The translations under genes and the position numbers were made by a program. From assembly GCF_009728995.1 (NCBI RefSeq), contig NZ_VTZW01000009.1:303429-367428 (forward strand): DNA of 64,000 bases, given 5' to 3'. Below, one piece after another: positions 35,838 through 44,551 of this stretch (position 1 is its first letter; each line of letters opens with the position of its first letter). The stretch comes from Streptomonospora sp. PA3. Its GTDB lineage: Bacteria > Actinomycetota > Actinomycetes > Streptosporangiales > Streptosporangiaceae. The notes beneath the pieces are model-generated. The model saw only the letters and a program-made list of their open reading frames with translations, was not told the DNA's origin and did no database searches.

Positions 35838-37235
35838 TCAACGGGCCCGCCTTCTCCGCTTCGCCGGTTTGCCGGTTCCGCTCCGCGGGACGAGTTCGTC
35901 CAGAAACGAGGTCGTGTGCGTTCCGTTGCGGAACCGGGGGTCGGCGATGACCTCGCGGAGCAGGCCGATCGTTGTGCGCATCCCCGGGCCTTGCACGACG
36001 AACTCGTCTAGGGCTCCGTCGAGGCGGGCCAGCGCCTGCTCCCGGTCGGGGGCCCAGGCGATGACCTTCGCCAGCAGTGAGTCGTAGGTGGGTGGTACGC
36101 GGTAGCCCGTATAGCAGTGCGTGTCGACGCGCACGAAAGGGCCGCCCGGCGGGTGGAATCTCTGCAGCACCCCGGGCGTGGGCACGAATCCGCGATCCGG
36201 GTCCTCGGCGTTGACCCGGCATTCGATCGCGACTCCACGGCGATCGATGTCGGACTGCTCCACGGAGAGCCGTTCACCGGCGGCCACCCGAATCTGCTCG
36301 GTCACCAGGTCGATACCGGTCACCGCTTCCGTCACGGGATGCTCCACTTGGATGCGGCAGTTGATCTCGATGAAACGGAAGTCGCCATCCTCGTCGACGA
36401 TGAATTCGAACGTGCCTACTCCGACATAGCCGACCGCCAGTGCCGCTTTCACCGCGACCCGCCCCATGGCGTCAGCGGTCTCCGGCGCAAGAGAGGGCGA
36501 AGGGGTCTCCTCGACGAGTTTCTGATGGCGCCGCTGCACTGAGCAGTCGCGCACGCCGAGGGAGACGCCGTTTCCGTGGGCGTCGCACAGCACTTGGACC
36601 TCGATGTGCCGAGCGCGCTCGATGAACCGCTCGACGTAGACCCGGCTGTCCTTGAACAGGGAGAGGGCGTCGTTGCGGGTTTCCCGGAAGACGCGTTCCA
36701 GTTCGTCGGCCTCGCGAACGATGCGCATTCCGCGCCCGCCCCCGCCGGCGGTGGCCTTGACGATGACGGGCATGCCGATGGCGTCGGCCACCTCTCGGGC
36801 TTCGCGCGCGTTGTCGACCGCGTGTCGGCTGCCGGGCAGCAGTGGCACCCCCGCTTGGGACATGACCGCACGCGAAACGGCCTTATCACCGAGCTTGTGC
36901 ATGACGTGGGACGGAGGGCCGATGAAGGTGATGCCGTGGTCGCCGCAGATCTCGGCGAAGTCCGGGTCCTCCGACAGGAATCCGTATCCGGGATGGATCG
37001 CGTCCGCCCCTGTGGCTTGGGCCGCCTCGATGACGGCGGGGATGTTCAGATAGCTCCGCCCGCCGGGCGGGCCGATGTGAACGCTCGTATCCGCCAGTCT
37101 GACGACCGCGGAGTCCCCGTCGTCGCTGGTGTGGACGGCGACCGTGCGGACGCCAAGGGCCCGGCAGGCGCGGATCACGCGCAGCGCGATCTCGCCGCGG
37201 TTCGCCACAAGGACCGTGTCGAACAGGGTTCTCAC
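35838..37235 (-). CDS. accC: Acetyl-CoA carboxylase, biotin carboxylase subunit
   Basis: This is a 465-residue cytosolic ATP-grasp enzyme that carboxylates biotin on AccB, the first half-reaction of malonyl-CoA formation. Motifs are TVLVANRGEIALRVIRA, KATAGGGGRGM (ATP loop), the catalytic EINCRIQVEHPVTE and PTYDSLLAKVIAW. The annotated GTG at 37235 overlaps its own Shine-Dalgarno (AAGGAGGTGAG). A CTG at 37226 (FDTVLVANRGE start) is 8 nt from GGAGG and gives the family's usual N-terminus, so the true start may be that CTG. The Lys/Arg-rich C-terminus (KPAKRRRRAR) is unusual. It is located 18 nt after AccB. Confidence 0.95.
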   Translation of the reverse strand: MRTLFDTVLVANRGEIALRVIRACRALGVRTVAVHTSDDGDSAVVRLADTSVHIGPPGGRSYLNIPAVIEAAQATGADAIHPGYGFLSEDPDFAEICGDHGITFIGPPSHVMHKLGDKAVSRAVMSQAGVPLLPGSRHAVDNAREAREVADAIGMPVIVKATAGGGGRGMRIVREADELERVFRETRNDALSLFKDSRVYVERFIERARHIEVQVLCDAHGNGVSLGVRDCSVQRRHQKLVEETPSPSLAPETADAMGRVAVKAALAVGYVGVGTFEFIVDEDGDFRFIEINCRIQVEHPVTEAVTGIDLVTEQIRVAAGERLSVEQSDIDRRGVAIECRVNAEDPDRGFVPTPGVLQRFHPPGGPFVRVDTHCYTGYRVPPTYDSLLAKVIAWAPDREQALARLDGALDEFVVQGPGMRTTIGLLREVIADPRFRNGTHTTSFLDELVPRSGTGKPAKRRRRAR

Positions 37236-37253
37236 CTCCTTGGGTAGTGCGGC

Positions 37254-37748
37254 TCACCGGTCCCCGAGGGGTGCGATCGATATGAGCGGCTGGCCGTACT
37301 CCACGGGTTGTGCATTGGGGACGAGGATCGCGGCGACGCGCCCGGGGAGATCGGCCTCGACGGCGACCATCATCTTCATGACTTCGATGATTCCGACCTG
37401 CTGGCCTTCTTCGACGAAGTCGCCTTCCTCCACGAAGGGCTTGGCCCCCGGCTCGGGAGCGTGGTGGAACGTGCCGACGAGTTGGGCGGTGATGTGATGC
37501 GGACCCGGCGCCGACGAGATGCCGTCCTCGTCGCCGTGCTCCTCGGGGACGGATCGCGGTGTCGGCGCCGTCGGCATCGGCGCGGGGTCGGCGGCCGCGG
37601 GGGCGCTCGCCCATTCCACCTCGACCTCGACCTGGCCCGAGCTGACCCGCACCCGGTTCACCGAGGACGCGGACGCGGCCACGAGCCGCGCGATACTGGA
37701 GAAAACGGCATCAACGGCAAGAGAATCGGGAGGCGTCGTCTCACTCAT
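37254..37748 (-). CDS. accB: Acetyl-CoA carboxylase biotin carboxyl carrier protein
   Basis: This is a 164-residue biotin carrier. The C-terminal biotinyl domain (about residues 85-160) contains the biotinylated Lys125 in EVMKMM. An Ala/Pro-rich linker precedes it and the N-terminal segment is helical, as in bacterial AccB. It is carboxylated by AccC and donates to the AccD-AccA fusion at 39482. Together the three make a full dedicated carboxylase to supply malonyl-CoA to the type II PKS. Confidence 0.95.
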   Translation of the reverse strand: MSETTPPDSLAVDAVFSSIARLVAASASSVNRVRVSSGQVEVEVEWASAPAAADPAPMPTAPTPRSVPEEHGDEDGISSAPGPHHITAQLVGTFHHAPEPGAKPFVEEGDFVEEGQQVGIIEVMKMMVAVEADLPGRVAAILVPNAQPVEYGQPLISIAPLGDR

Positions 37749-37862
37749 TCCGTGCTCCCCCTTCGGACGAGGAGACCCCGGACCGCACGCTGCTCGGCCG
37801 ATCGGTGCGGTACCGCGCAGGCGGACTCCCGAAGTCCAGCGGGCGCCCGAAGGGCATCGGGC

Positions 37863-38823
<961 letters not shown>

Positions 38824-38888
38824 TGAGCCCCCTTGTTCGGCTCCGCTTCCACATTCGTCGCTGAATACGTGCACACTCTGGCGAGTCC

Positions 38889-38917
38889 GCCTCGAATGCA
38901 TCTCAAGGGGCGCTGAA
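38889..38917 (-). promoter_or_regulatory. SARP-type heptamer array (toward the cupin-KS operon)
   Basis: On the minus strand, TTCAGCG (38917-38911), TTGAGAT (38906-38900) and TCGAGGC (38895-38889) occur at 11-bp steps, running toward the cupin start 66 bp away. Confidence 0.62.
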
Positions 38918-38940
38918 AACGGCGGGTGGGCGGTACCGGT

Positions 38941-38969
38941 TTGAGCGGGGGTCGAGCCTGTATCGAGCC
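38941..38969 (+). promoter_or_regulatory. SARP-type heptamer array (toward the ACP operon)
   Basis: TTGAGCG (38941), TCGAGCC (38952) and TCGAGCC (38963) are direct repeats at exact 11-bp steps, nearly identical to known SARP target heptamers. This is the best-conserved array in the window. Confidence 0.72.
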
Positions 38970-39227
38970 GTTTGCCACACCGCCTCGGTATCAAGTCTGC
39001 GGATGAGTAAGAGGGAGCGCCGTTCCTCCGCCTGCCCTCAGGCGGCGATGCTGCTTCGTGCGCGTCGACGCGACGGAGCGGGCGCCCGAATGCGGGGGCG
39101 GCGTCCCCGCAGGTGCACGGATCGGCGCGGTCTGCCGGACGCCGACGGACGCCTCGCGTGCCGGCTCGGAAGGAAACGACCGGGCGCGTTGGGCACGGAC
39201 CGCAGGTATTCGACGAAGGAGAAGCAA

Positions 39228-39485
39228 ATGGCCGACTTCACCCAGGACGACCTCCTCCGCATCCTTCGGCAGGTCGCGGGCGAGAGCGCTGAGATCGCGG
39301 GCACCGAGAAGATCGACGAAGTGTCCTTTCCCGACCTCGGCTACGACTCTCTGGCCCTGTTGGAGGTGGCGGCGAGCATCGAAAGAGAGTACGGGGTGCG
39401 TCTCGCCGACGACACGTTCCTCTCCGCGGAGACGCCCCAGCAGTTGGTCGACCTCGTCAACGCATCGCTGGCGGTAACGCGATGA
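39228..39485 (+). CDS. Type II PKS acyl carrier protein
   Basis: This is an 85-residue acidic four-helix carrier protein. The phosphopantetheine attachment Ser41 lies in DLGYDSLALLE, the type II PKS ACP signature. The ATG at 39228 follows GAAGGAG. Its stop overlaps the next start (ATGA), so it is translationally coupled to the carboxyltransferase, not to the ketosynthases. This places the carrier and the malonyl-CoA supply in one operon. Confidence 0.96.
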   Translation: MADFTQDDLLRILRQVAGESAEIAGTEKIDEVSFPDLGYDSLALLEVAASIEREYGVRLADDTFLSAETPQQLVDLVNASLAVTR

Positions 39486-41152
39486 GCCGATGGCTCAGCT
39501 GCGAGGGGTGCAGTGAACTCGTCTACGCCGCCAAGATCGACCGAAACCTCGGCGTCTGCCCCGGATGCGGACACCATTTCGCTGTTCCCGCGCCGCAGCG
39601 GATCGCTCAGCTCCTCGATGAGGGCAGTGTGGAGTTCCTCGACCCGCCGACCGAATCGCGGGACCCGCTGGGATTCGTCGACACCCGGCCTTATACCGAC
39701 CGCATCGACGGTGCCCGAGCCCGCACGGGACTCGACGAAGCCGCCGTCTGCGCCACCGGAACGCTGGAGGGCAGCCCGCTAGCGGTGGCGGCCATGGACT
39801 TCCGCTTCCTCGGAGGCAGCCTCGGGGCAGCGGTCGGCGAGATGGTCACCGGGGCTGCCGAGACCGCTCTCCGCGAGCACATGCCGCTGCTGATCGTCAC
39901 TGCATCGGGCGGAGCCCGGATGCAGGAAGGGCCCGTTGCCCTCATGCAGATGGCGAAGACGAGCCAGGCGCTCGACCGGATGCGCCAGGCCGGGCTGCTG
40001 ACGGTATCCCTGATCACCGACCCCACGTTCGGCGGCGTCGCAGCGTCCTTCGCGACACTGACCGACATCATCGTCTCCGAGCCGCAGGCCCGACTCGGAT
40101 TCGCCGGCCGCCGGGTGATCGAACAGACCATCGGCGAGACGCTGCCCGCAGATTTCCAGACCGCTGAATTCCTTCTCCAGCATGGAGCGATCGACATGAT
40201 CGTCGGCCGTGCGGAACTGCGTTCCGCTCTGGGGCGGCTCGTATCAGCGGCGACTCGAAAGCCGAAGACCCCACCGGACGCCGCACGGCCGGAGCTCCCC
40301 GCCGTCATGGTCGACGACCCGTTCGTGCTCCCGGAGCAGGGCGCATGGGACGTGGTACAACGGGCGAGGAATCCGCAGCGGCCGAGTGCGCTCGACTACA
40401 TGCGCCTGGCCCTCGACGGATTCGACGAGTTGCACGGCGATCGCCTCGGCCACGACTGCCCGGCCGTGGTCGGCGGCATCGGGCGCCTCAACGGTTTCCC
40501 GCTCATGGTCATCGGCCTGCAGAAGGGCCACGACGCGGCCGAGTTGGCGCAGCACAACTTCGGCATGGCGACACCCGCCGGCTATCGCAAGGCGAACCGC
40601 TTGATGCGGACCGCGGAGCGGCTCGGTCTGCCGATCCTCACTCTCGTCGACACCCCGGGGGCTTTTCCGGGCAGGAGTGCCGAGGAGACGGGCCAGGCGG
40701 CGGCCATCGCCGAGAACCTGCGGCTGCTCACCGGCATATCGGTTCCAGTCGTCTGCGTGATCACCGGTGAGGGCGGCAGCGGCGGCGCCCTCGCCCTCGC
40801 GGTCGCTGATCGCGTCTACATCTTGGAGAACGCCGTCTACTCGGTGATCTCGCCCGAGGGCTGCGCCTCGATCCTGTGGCATGATTCCGGCGCGGCTCCG
40901 CAAGCGGCGTCCTCCCTGCGGATGGATCCTCGGTCGCTGCTGGAACTGGGGATCGTTGACGCAGTGATTCGCGAACCGGAGGCAGGAGCCGCCGCCGACC
41001 ACGTGACCGCGGCCGACAGGCTGCGGCAAGCGGTGACCGCGGCTTTGCGGGATCTGCTCTCGCTCGACGAGGGCGACCTGCTGAGTCGTCGATACGACCG
41101 CTATCGCGCGTTCGGCGCTGTGGACTCTCCGGCCGAGTACGAGATGTCCTGA
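39482..41152 (+). CDS. Acetyl-CoA carboxylase carboxyltransferase, fused beta (AccD) and alpha (AccA)
   Basis: This is a 556-residue cytosolic enzyme that moves the carboxyl group from biotin to acetyl-CoA, giving malonyl-CoA. The N-terminal beta half (about residues 1-280) has the zinc ribbon Cys7, Cys10, Cys26, Cys29 and the crotonase-fold TASGGARMQEG. The C-terminal alpha half (about 290-556) has RLNGFPLMVIGLQKGHD, LVDTPGAFPG and GEGGSGGALAL. AccD-AccA fusions are known from actinobacterial aromatic polyketide clusters. It is coupled to the ACP gene by a 4-nt overlap. AccB and AccC are in the opposite operon. Confidence 0.95.
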   Translation: MSRWLSCEGCSELVYAAKIDRNLGVCPGCGHHFAVPAPQRIAQLLDEGSVEFLDPPTESRDPLGFVDTRPYTDRIDGARARTGLDEAAVCATGTLEGSPLAVAAMDFRFLGGSLGAAVGEMVTGAAETALREHMPLLIVTASGGARMQEGPVALMQMAKTSQALDRMRQAGLLTVSLITDPTFGGVAASFATLTDIIVSEPQARLGFAGRRVIEQTIGETLPADFQTAEFLLQHGAIDMIVGRAELRSALGRLVSAATRKPKTPPDAARPELPAVMVDDPFVLPEQGAWDVVQRARNPQRPSALDYMRLALDGFDELHGDRLGHDCPAVVGGIGRLNGFPLMVIGLQKGHDAAELAQHNFGMATPAGYRKANRLMRTAERLGLPILTLVDTPGAFPGRSAEETGQAAAIAENLRLLTGISVPVVCVITGEGGSGGALALAVADRVYILENAVYSVISPEGCASILWHDSGAAPQAASSLRMDPRSLLELGIVDAVIREPEAGAAADHVTAADRLRQAVTAALRDLLSLDEGDLLSRRYDRYRAFGAVDSPAEYEMS

Positions 41153-41460
41153 CCCGATCGTCGGCTGAGACCGCGCCGCCGCCGACCGCCGGGCGGATTC
41201 CCCGGCCATCGGCGGCGGCAGCGTGCAGTCCGCTCGCCGACTCGGCCGCGACGCGTGGGCCTTGGGAGCGGCGCGGCGGCCGAAGGGCCGGCGGCGGGGA
41301 GAGCCGGCACAGCGACTCGAGGTAGGCGCCGACCGCGCGGGCAGCAAGTCCGGTCGCCGCACGACCCATTGGGCCATGCAGCTGAAATAGTTCCGATGGG
41401 GATGTATCTTCCCAGTAGAAGCGGACGCAGCACCCCGGAAGGCGAAGTGGAAGGCCGACC
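41153..41460. other. Intergenic region with hairpin and MarR promoter
   Basis: This 308-bp stretch holds no gene. Its left part is very GC-rich with a hairpin at 41175-41219. Its right part becomes AT-richer (41381-41425) and probably contains the MarR gene promoter. A TTCC-GATG-GGGA sequence at 41391-41402 is one base off the TTCC-N4-GGAA palindromes seen upstream of the SARP and NmrA genes. Confidence 0.55.
41175..41219 (+). terminator. Hairpin downstream of the carboxyltransferase
   Basis: GCCGCCGCCGA (41175-41185) and TCGGCGGCGGC (41209-41219) form a perfect 11-bp stem with a 23-nt loop, starting 22 nt after the stop codon of the ACP-carboxyltransferase operon. Confidence 0.5.
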
Positions 41461-41985
41461 ATGTCCATACGAGACGAGACGCGGAACTGCTGGAAGCTTA
41501 CTCCGGAGGAGTCCCGCGGCTTGCGTGAATTCATCACCGCTCTGGTGCTCAACGGTCAGGTCACCGCCGAGGTATCGGGGTTGCGCCCCGTGGACCTCTA
41601 TGTGTTGAACCTTCTCGACATCGACGGCCGATCCACTCCCGGAGAGCTGGCTCAGCGCACGGCCCTGACCACCGGAGCCGTAACCAAGCTCGTCGACCGC
41701 CTGGTGCGCCTCGGTCTCGTTCAGCGAACCCACGACACCGACGACCGCCGGCGTGTCTGGCTGACCACGACGGAGCAAGCCACACGCAACATCGGCGAAG
41801 GGGCGAGTCTGTTCAGCCCTATCGCCAGGCGAATGGACGATCTCATCTCGAGTTACTCCGACGAGCACCGCGCCGTAATATTCGACTTTCTGCTGCGTGC
41901 CACCGAGGAGCTCAAGGAGATCACCAGCGCTCTTCAAGAGCAGCGCACCGGGCAGCGGGCGCGAATCCGTGGTGGTGCGCATTGA
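41461..41985 (+). CDS. MarR family transcriptional regulator
   Basis: This is a 174-residue dimeric winged-helix regulator. STPGELAQRTALTTGAVTKLVDRLVRLGLVQR is the recognition region (about residues 58-90, here cited as one helix-turn-helix plus wing start) and THDTDDRRRVWLTTT is the wing. MarR proteins in polyketide clusters often sense the product or an intermediate and relieve repression of export or biosynthesis. The ATG follows GGAAGG. It is a monocistronic gene between the ACP operon and the SARP gene. Its targets are not known. Candidate palindromes lie upstream of the SARP and NmrA genes. Confidence 0.93.
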   Translation: MSIRDETRNCWKLTPEESRGLREFITALVLNGQVTAEVSGLRPVDLYVLNLLDIDGRSTPGELAQRTALTTGAVTKLVDRLVRLGLVQRTHDTDDRRRVWLTTTEQATRNIGEGASLFSPIARRMDDLISSYSDEHRAVIFDFLLRATEELKEITSALQEQRTGQRARIRGGAH

Positions 41986-42159
41986 GGCGGTTCAAGTATT
42001 CCGCGGGGCACAAGGAAGTGCGGTAGCCGGAAACCGGCAGCTTCTGCGATTTTGCGGTTTCCATGGAGAGTGCCAGCGTAATTACACGCGGTGATTGCGC
42101 CGATAATCAGGCGCAGTGCAGCCGATAGCTGCCCGTTTATACAGCCGCAGGAGGCGGCG

Positions 42160-42180
42160 ATGAAAACTGGGTTAACTTAG
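42160..42180 (+). other. Possible leader-peptide mini-ORF with a TTA codon
   Basis: An ATG with CAGGAGGCGGCG directly upstream begins the 6-residue frame MKTGLT ending at TAG. The fifth codon is TTA, rare in high-GC actinomycetes. It lies 566 bp before the SARP start. It may be chance, or a short regulatory peptide or leader. Confidence 0.25.
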
Positions 42181-42426
42181 GCCGTCCCATCCTCCTTGCT
42201 CGGCGGGGCAGTATGGCTTGTCTTCCCATTCATGTCATTGGGCTGAACTGGCCAAGATAGGCCAGATCCAATCCTAGGCGCTGCGGTAGGCGAGAACTCG
42301 CGATCGAGGGCCGTGTGAGCGTGTGATCAGCAGATTCGAGAGCGCCCTACCGTTATGTCGGCTCGTCCAGTGCCGGAAGGCCCCTGTTGCCTGGTCTCAC
42401 CTGCCTCGGTAGCATCATGAAGTAGC

Positions 42427-42458
42427 TTCCAAGCGGAACTAGGTTCCTGTTGGAACCT
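42427..42458. promoter_or_regulatory. Tandem TTCC-N4-GGAA palindromes upstream of the SARP gene
   Basis: Two 17-bp units, TTCCAAGCGGAACTAGG (42427) and TTCCTGTTGGAACCTGG (42444), stand head to tail. Each contains TTCC-N4-GGAAC. Together they also create AGGTTCC-N4-GGAACCT (42441-42458) and GGAAC-TAG-GTTCC. This is operator-like and lies about 290 bp before the SARP start. Confidence 0.55.
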
Positions 42459-42746
42459 GGTATCAAGGCGCCGAGCCGAATAAGCCATCACATGGGATCT
42501 GGTTGGTACACGAAGAAAATATGAACCTGGTGCCGCGGCTGCTCGCGAAAGGGTGATTCGGAAGGTTGGCAGCCGACCGGTCCGGTTCCATTCACGGGGA
42601 TATGCGCCCACGTATCGGGCATGCGGCGCAGCGCGCAGGGGCATGCAGGATCGGGCTGACAGTTCCGGCTCTCGGGCATGCCGATAACCGGTTTGCCCAA
42701 TGGCGAGTCCGCTCGCCGGAGCTTCTATCTCATTCGGAGTTGAAGC

Positions 42747-43520
42747 ATGGAGATAAAGACCCTGGGGCCGCTTGAGATCACGTCGGGGGAGAGACTTTAC
42801 ACGCCGAGTGGAACGAAGATGCGGCAGATGCTCGCCTTACTGTTGAGTAATGCCAACTCGGTAGTGAGCACCGACTCGATCACCGAGGAGTTGTGGGGGG
42901 ACGACCCGCCCCGCAGCGTCCATACCACGTTGCAGACATACATCTACAAGCTCCGCAAGGACCTCGTCCGCGAATTCCCGGGAGATGCTCTGGAAAACGC
43001 GCTGGTGACCCGGGCGCCGGGGTACAAGCTGGCCGTGCCTCCGGAGCGGATCGATGCGACCGCCTTCGAGCGGATGGCGCGCGAAGGACGGCTGCTGCTG
43101 CAGAGCGGGCGCCCGGCCGAGGCTCTTGAAACGCTGACGGCGGCGATCGGGCTGTGGTCCGGGGACGTGATGGAGAACGTGCAGAGTTCACGCCGGCTGC
43201 AGAGCCACGCGCTCCGGCTGCAGGAGCTGCGCATCGAGTCCCTGCAGCTGCGGATCAAGGCGAAGATCGAGCTCGGCCGCTGCCATGAGCTCATACCGGA
43301 GCTGCGCGCTCTGGCCGAGGAGTATCCGCTGAACGAGTGGTTCCACGGTCAACTCATGTATGCACTGACACGCTCGGGCCGCAGAAGCGAAGCCTTGGAC
43401 GCTTATCAGCGACTGCGCACTATTCTGGGCGACGAGCTCGGGCTGGAGCCCTCCAACGAGATCCAGCGACTCCAGTTGGAGATCCTCCGGGACGACGGCG
43501 ACATGGTTCCGATCGGCTGA
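42747..43520 (+). CDS. SARP family pathway-specific activator
   Basis: This is a 257-residue regulator with an OmpR-like winged helix (about residues 15-95, LALLLSNANSVVSTDSITEE, TTLQTYIYKLRKDL) and a BTAD domain (about 100-250), the ActII-ORF4/DnrI architecture without an ATPase. SARPs activate clusters by binding 7-bp repeats at 11-bp spacing. Six such arrays occur upstream of cluster genes here. Codon 31 is TTA (42837-42839), so translation should depend on the bldA leucyl-tRNA and be delayed in growth. The ATG at 42747 has only a weak Shine-Dalgarno. The gene ends at a hairpin shared with the convergent SDR. Confidence 0.95.
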   Translation: MEIKTLGPLEITSGERLYTPSGTKMRQMLALLLSNANSVVSTDSITEELWGDDPPRSVHTTLQTYIYKLRKDLVREFPGDALENALVTRAPGYKLAVPPERIDATAFERMAREGRLLLQSGRPAEALETLTAAIGLWSGDVMENVQSSRRLQSHALRLQELRIESLQLRIKAKIELGRCHELIPELRALAEEYPLNEWFHGQLMYALTRSGRRSEALDAYQRLRTILGDELGLEPSNEIQRLQLEILRDDGDMVPIG

Positions 43521-43547
43521 CGGGCGGAGCGGCGAGCCGCAGCACGT

Positions 43548-43577
43548 CCGGCCCGGGACGGTACCGGGTCGGGCCGG
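43548..43577. terminator. Hairpin between the SARP and SDR genes
   Basis: CCGGCCCG (43548-43555) and CGGGCCGG (43570-43577) pair around a 14-nt centre that contains the palindrome GGTACC. The position suits termination of the SARP transcript. Confidence 0.5.
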
Positions 43578-43765
43578 GCGGGACGAGGCTGCGGGTGCAG
43601 CTGCCACCACCTCCCACCAAAACGGCCCGATCGGACCCGCGAAGCCCCGCGCATGACGCAGCACACTCGCCGGTTGGCGTAGCAGCGTCGTGTGCTGCGG
43701 CCCGTTCCACCTCGGCTTCGCGCGGGCCCCGTGACGGAGTCTGCGCCGGTGCGGTGGAACCGTTG

Positions 43766-44551
43766 TCAGGCGCCGGGCATGTTGTATCCGCCGTCCGCGG
43801 CGAGAAAGGCACCAGTGATGTGACCGGCCTCCGGACTCGCCAGAAAAAGGGCAGCGCCGGCCAACTCGCCGGGACTCGGGACGTGTCCCATAGGCGTGAC
43901 TTCGATCAGCCGCTCGCGGTGGCCGTTCTGCCAGTCCGTTCTGCGTTTTGTGGACTCCGTCTCGATGAATCCGGGAGCGAAGGTGTTGACCCGGACGCGG
44001 GGGGCGAAGGCTTGAGCGTAGGACTTCGTCACCCCGATTACGCCGTACTTCGCGGCTGCGTACTGCGGCACTCGGGCGCTGCCGCGCGAAACGACCGTGG
44101 AACCTATATTGACGATCGCCCCACCGCTCTGCTGCTCCAGCATCCGGCTACCGAATTCGTGTGTGGCGAGTAGAGTGCCCTTCACGCCCACGCCGAGGAC
44201 CTGATCCACCGATTCCTCGGTAACGTCCCGCCAAGACAGTTGCTCGCGCGCCGCCTCCGCGGCGTTGTTGACTGCGACGTCCACACGGCCGAAACGAGCC
44301 CAGGCCTCCTCGGCCATGCGCTGAATCTGCTTGCCTTCCGCAAGGTCGGCTTGGACGAGGTGCGCCGTCCTGCCGACCGCCCTGATCCTTTCCGCGGTCG
44401 CCTCGGCGCCATCCTTCGATGAACGGAAGTGTACGACGACATCCGCCCCCTCCTCAGCGGCCCGTACGGCGATCTCAGCGCCGAAATCCGCGCCGGCGCC
44501 GGTCACGAGGACGGTCTTGTGTGCGAAGCGATGCGGGACGAATGCCGACAT
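43766..44551 (-). CDS. Short-chain dehydrogenase/reductase, candidate ketoreductase
   Basis: This is a 261-residue classical SDR. Tyr164 and Lys168 (PQYAAAKYG) and NNAAE are present. The cofactor loop reads TGAGADFG (residues 17-24), with Asp where the family has the second Gly, which is unusual. The C-terminal AGAALFLASPEAGHITGAFLAADGG is typical. Within the cluster it could reduce the polyketide, act late on the aglycone, or supply the missing 4-ketoreduction of the sugar. Sequence alone does not decide. The ATG at 44551 follows CCGGAGGG. It is convergent with the SARP gene. Confidence 0.88.
   Translation of the reverse strand: MSAFVPHRFAHKTVLVTGAGADFGAEIAVRAAEEGADVVVHFRSSKDGAEATAERIRAVGRTAHLVQADLAEGKQIQRMAEEAWARFGRVDVAVNNAAEAAREQLSWRDVTEESVDQVLGVGVKGTLLATHEFGSRMLEQQSGGAIVNIGSTVVSRGSARVPQYAAAKYGVIGVTKSYAQAFAPRVRVNTFAPGFIETESTKRRTDWQNGHRERLIEVTPMGHVPSPGELAGAALFLASPEAGHITGAFLAADGGYNMPGA

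Larger units (their letters stand above)
38824..39227. other. Central divergent promoter region of the PKS cluster
   Basis: This 404-bp interval separates the minus-strand cupin-to-KS operon from the plus-strand ACP operon. It carries two oppositely oriented heptamer arrays (38889-38917 and 38941-38969), so one region can switch on the entire polyketide machinery. No coding frame between them is supported. Confidence 0.7.
41986..42746. other. Long AT-richer regulatory region upstream of the SARP gene
   Basis: This 761-bp region is the longest gene-free stretch of the window and is clearly lower in GC than its neighbours. It holds a small hairpin (TGCGCC 42096-42101 with GGCGCA 42110-42115), a 6-codon open frame with a strong Shine-Dalgarno (42160-42180) and alternating TTCC/GGAA palindromes (42427-42458). 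No protein-coding gene of normal size is supported. It probably integrates several signals onto the activator gene (inference). Confidence 0.6.
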
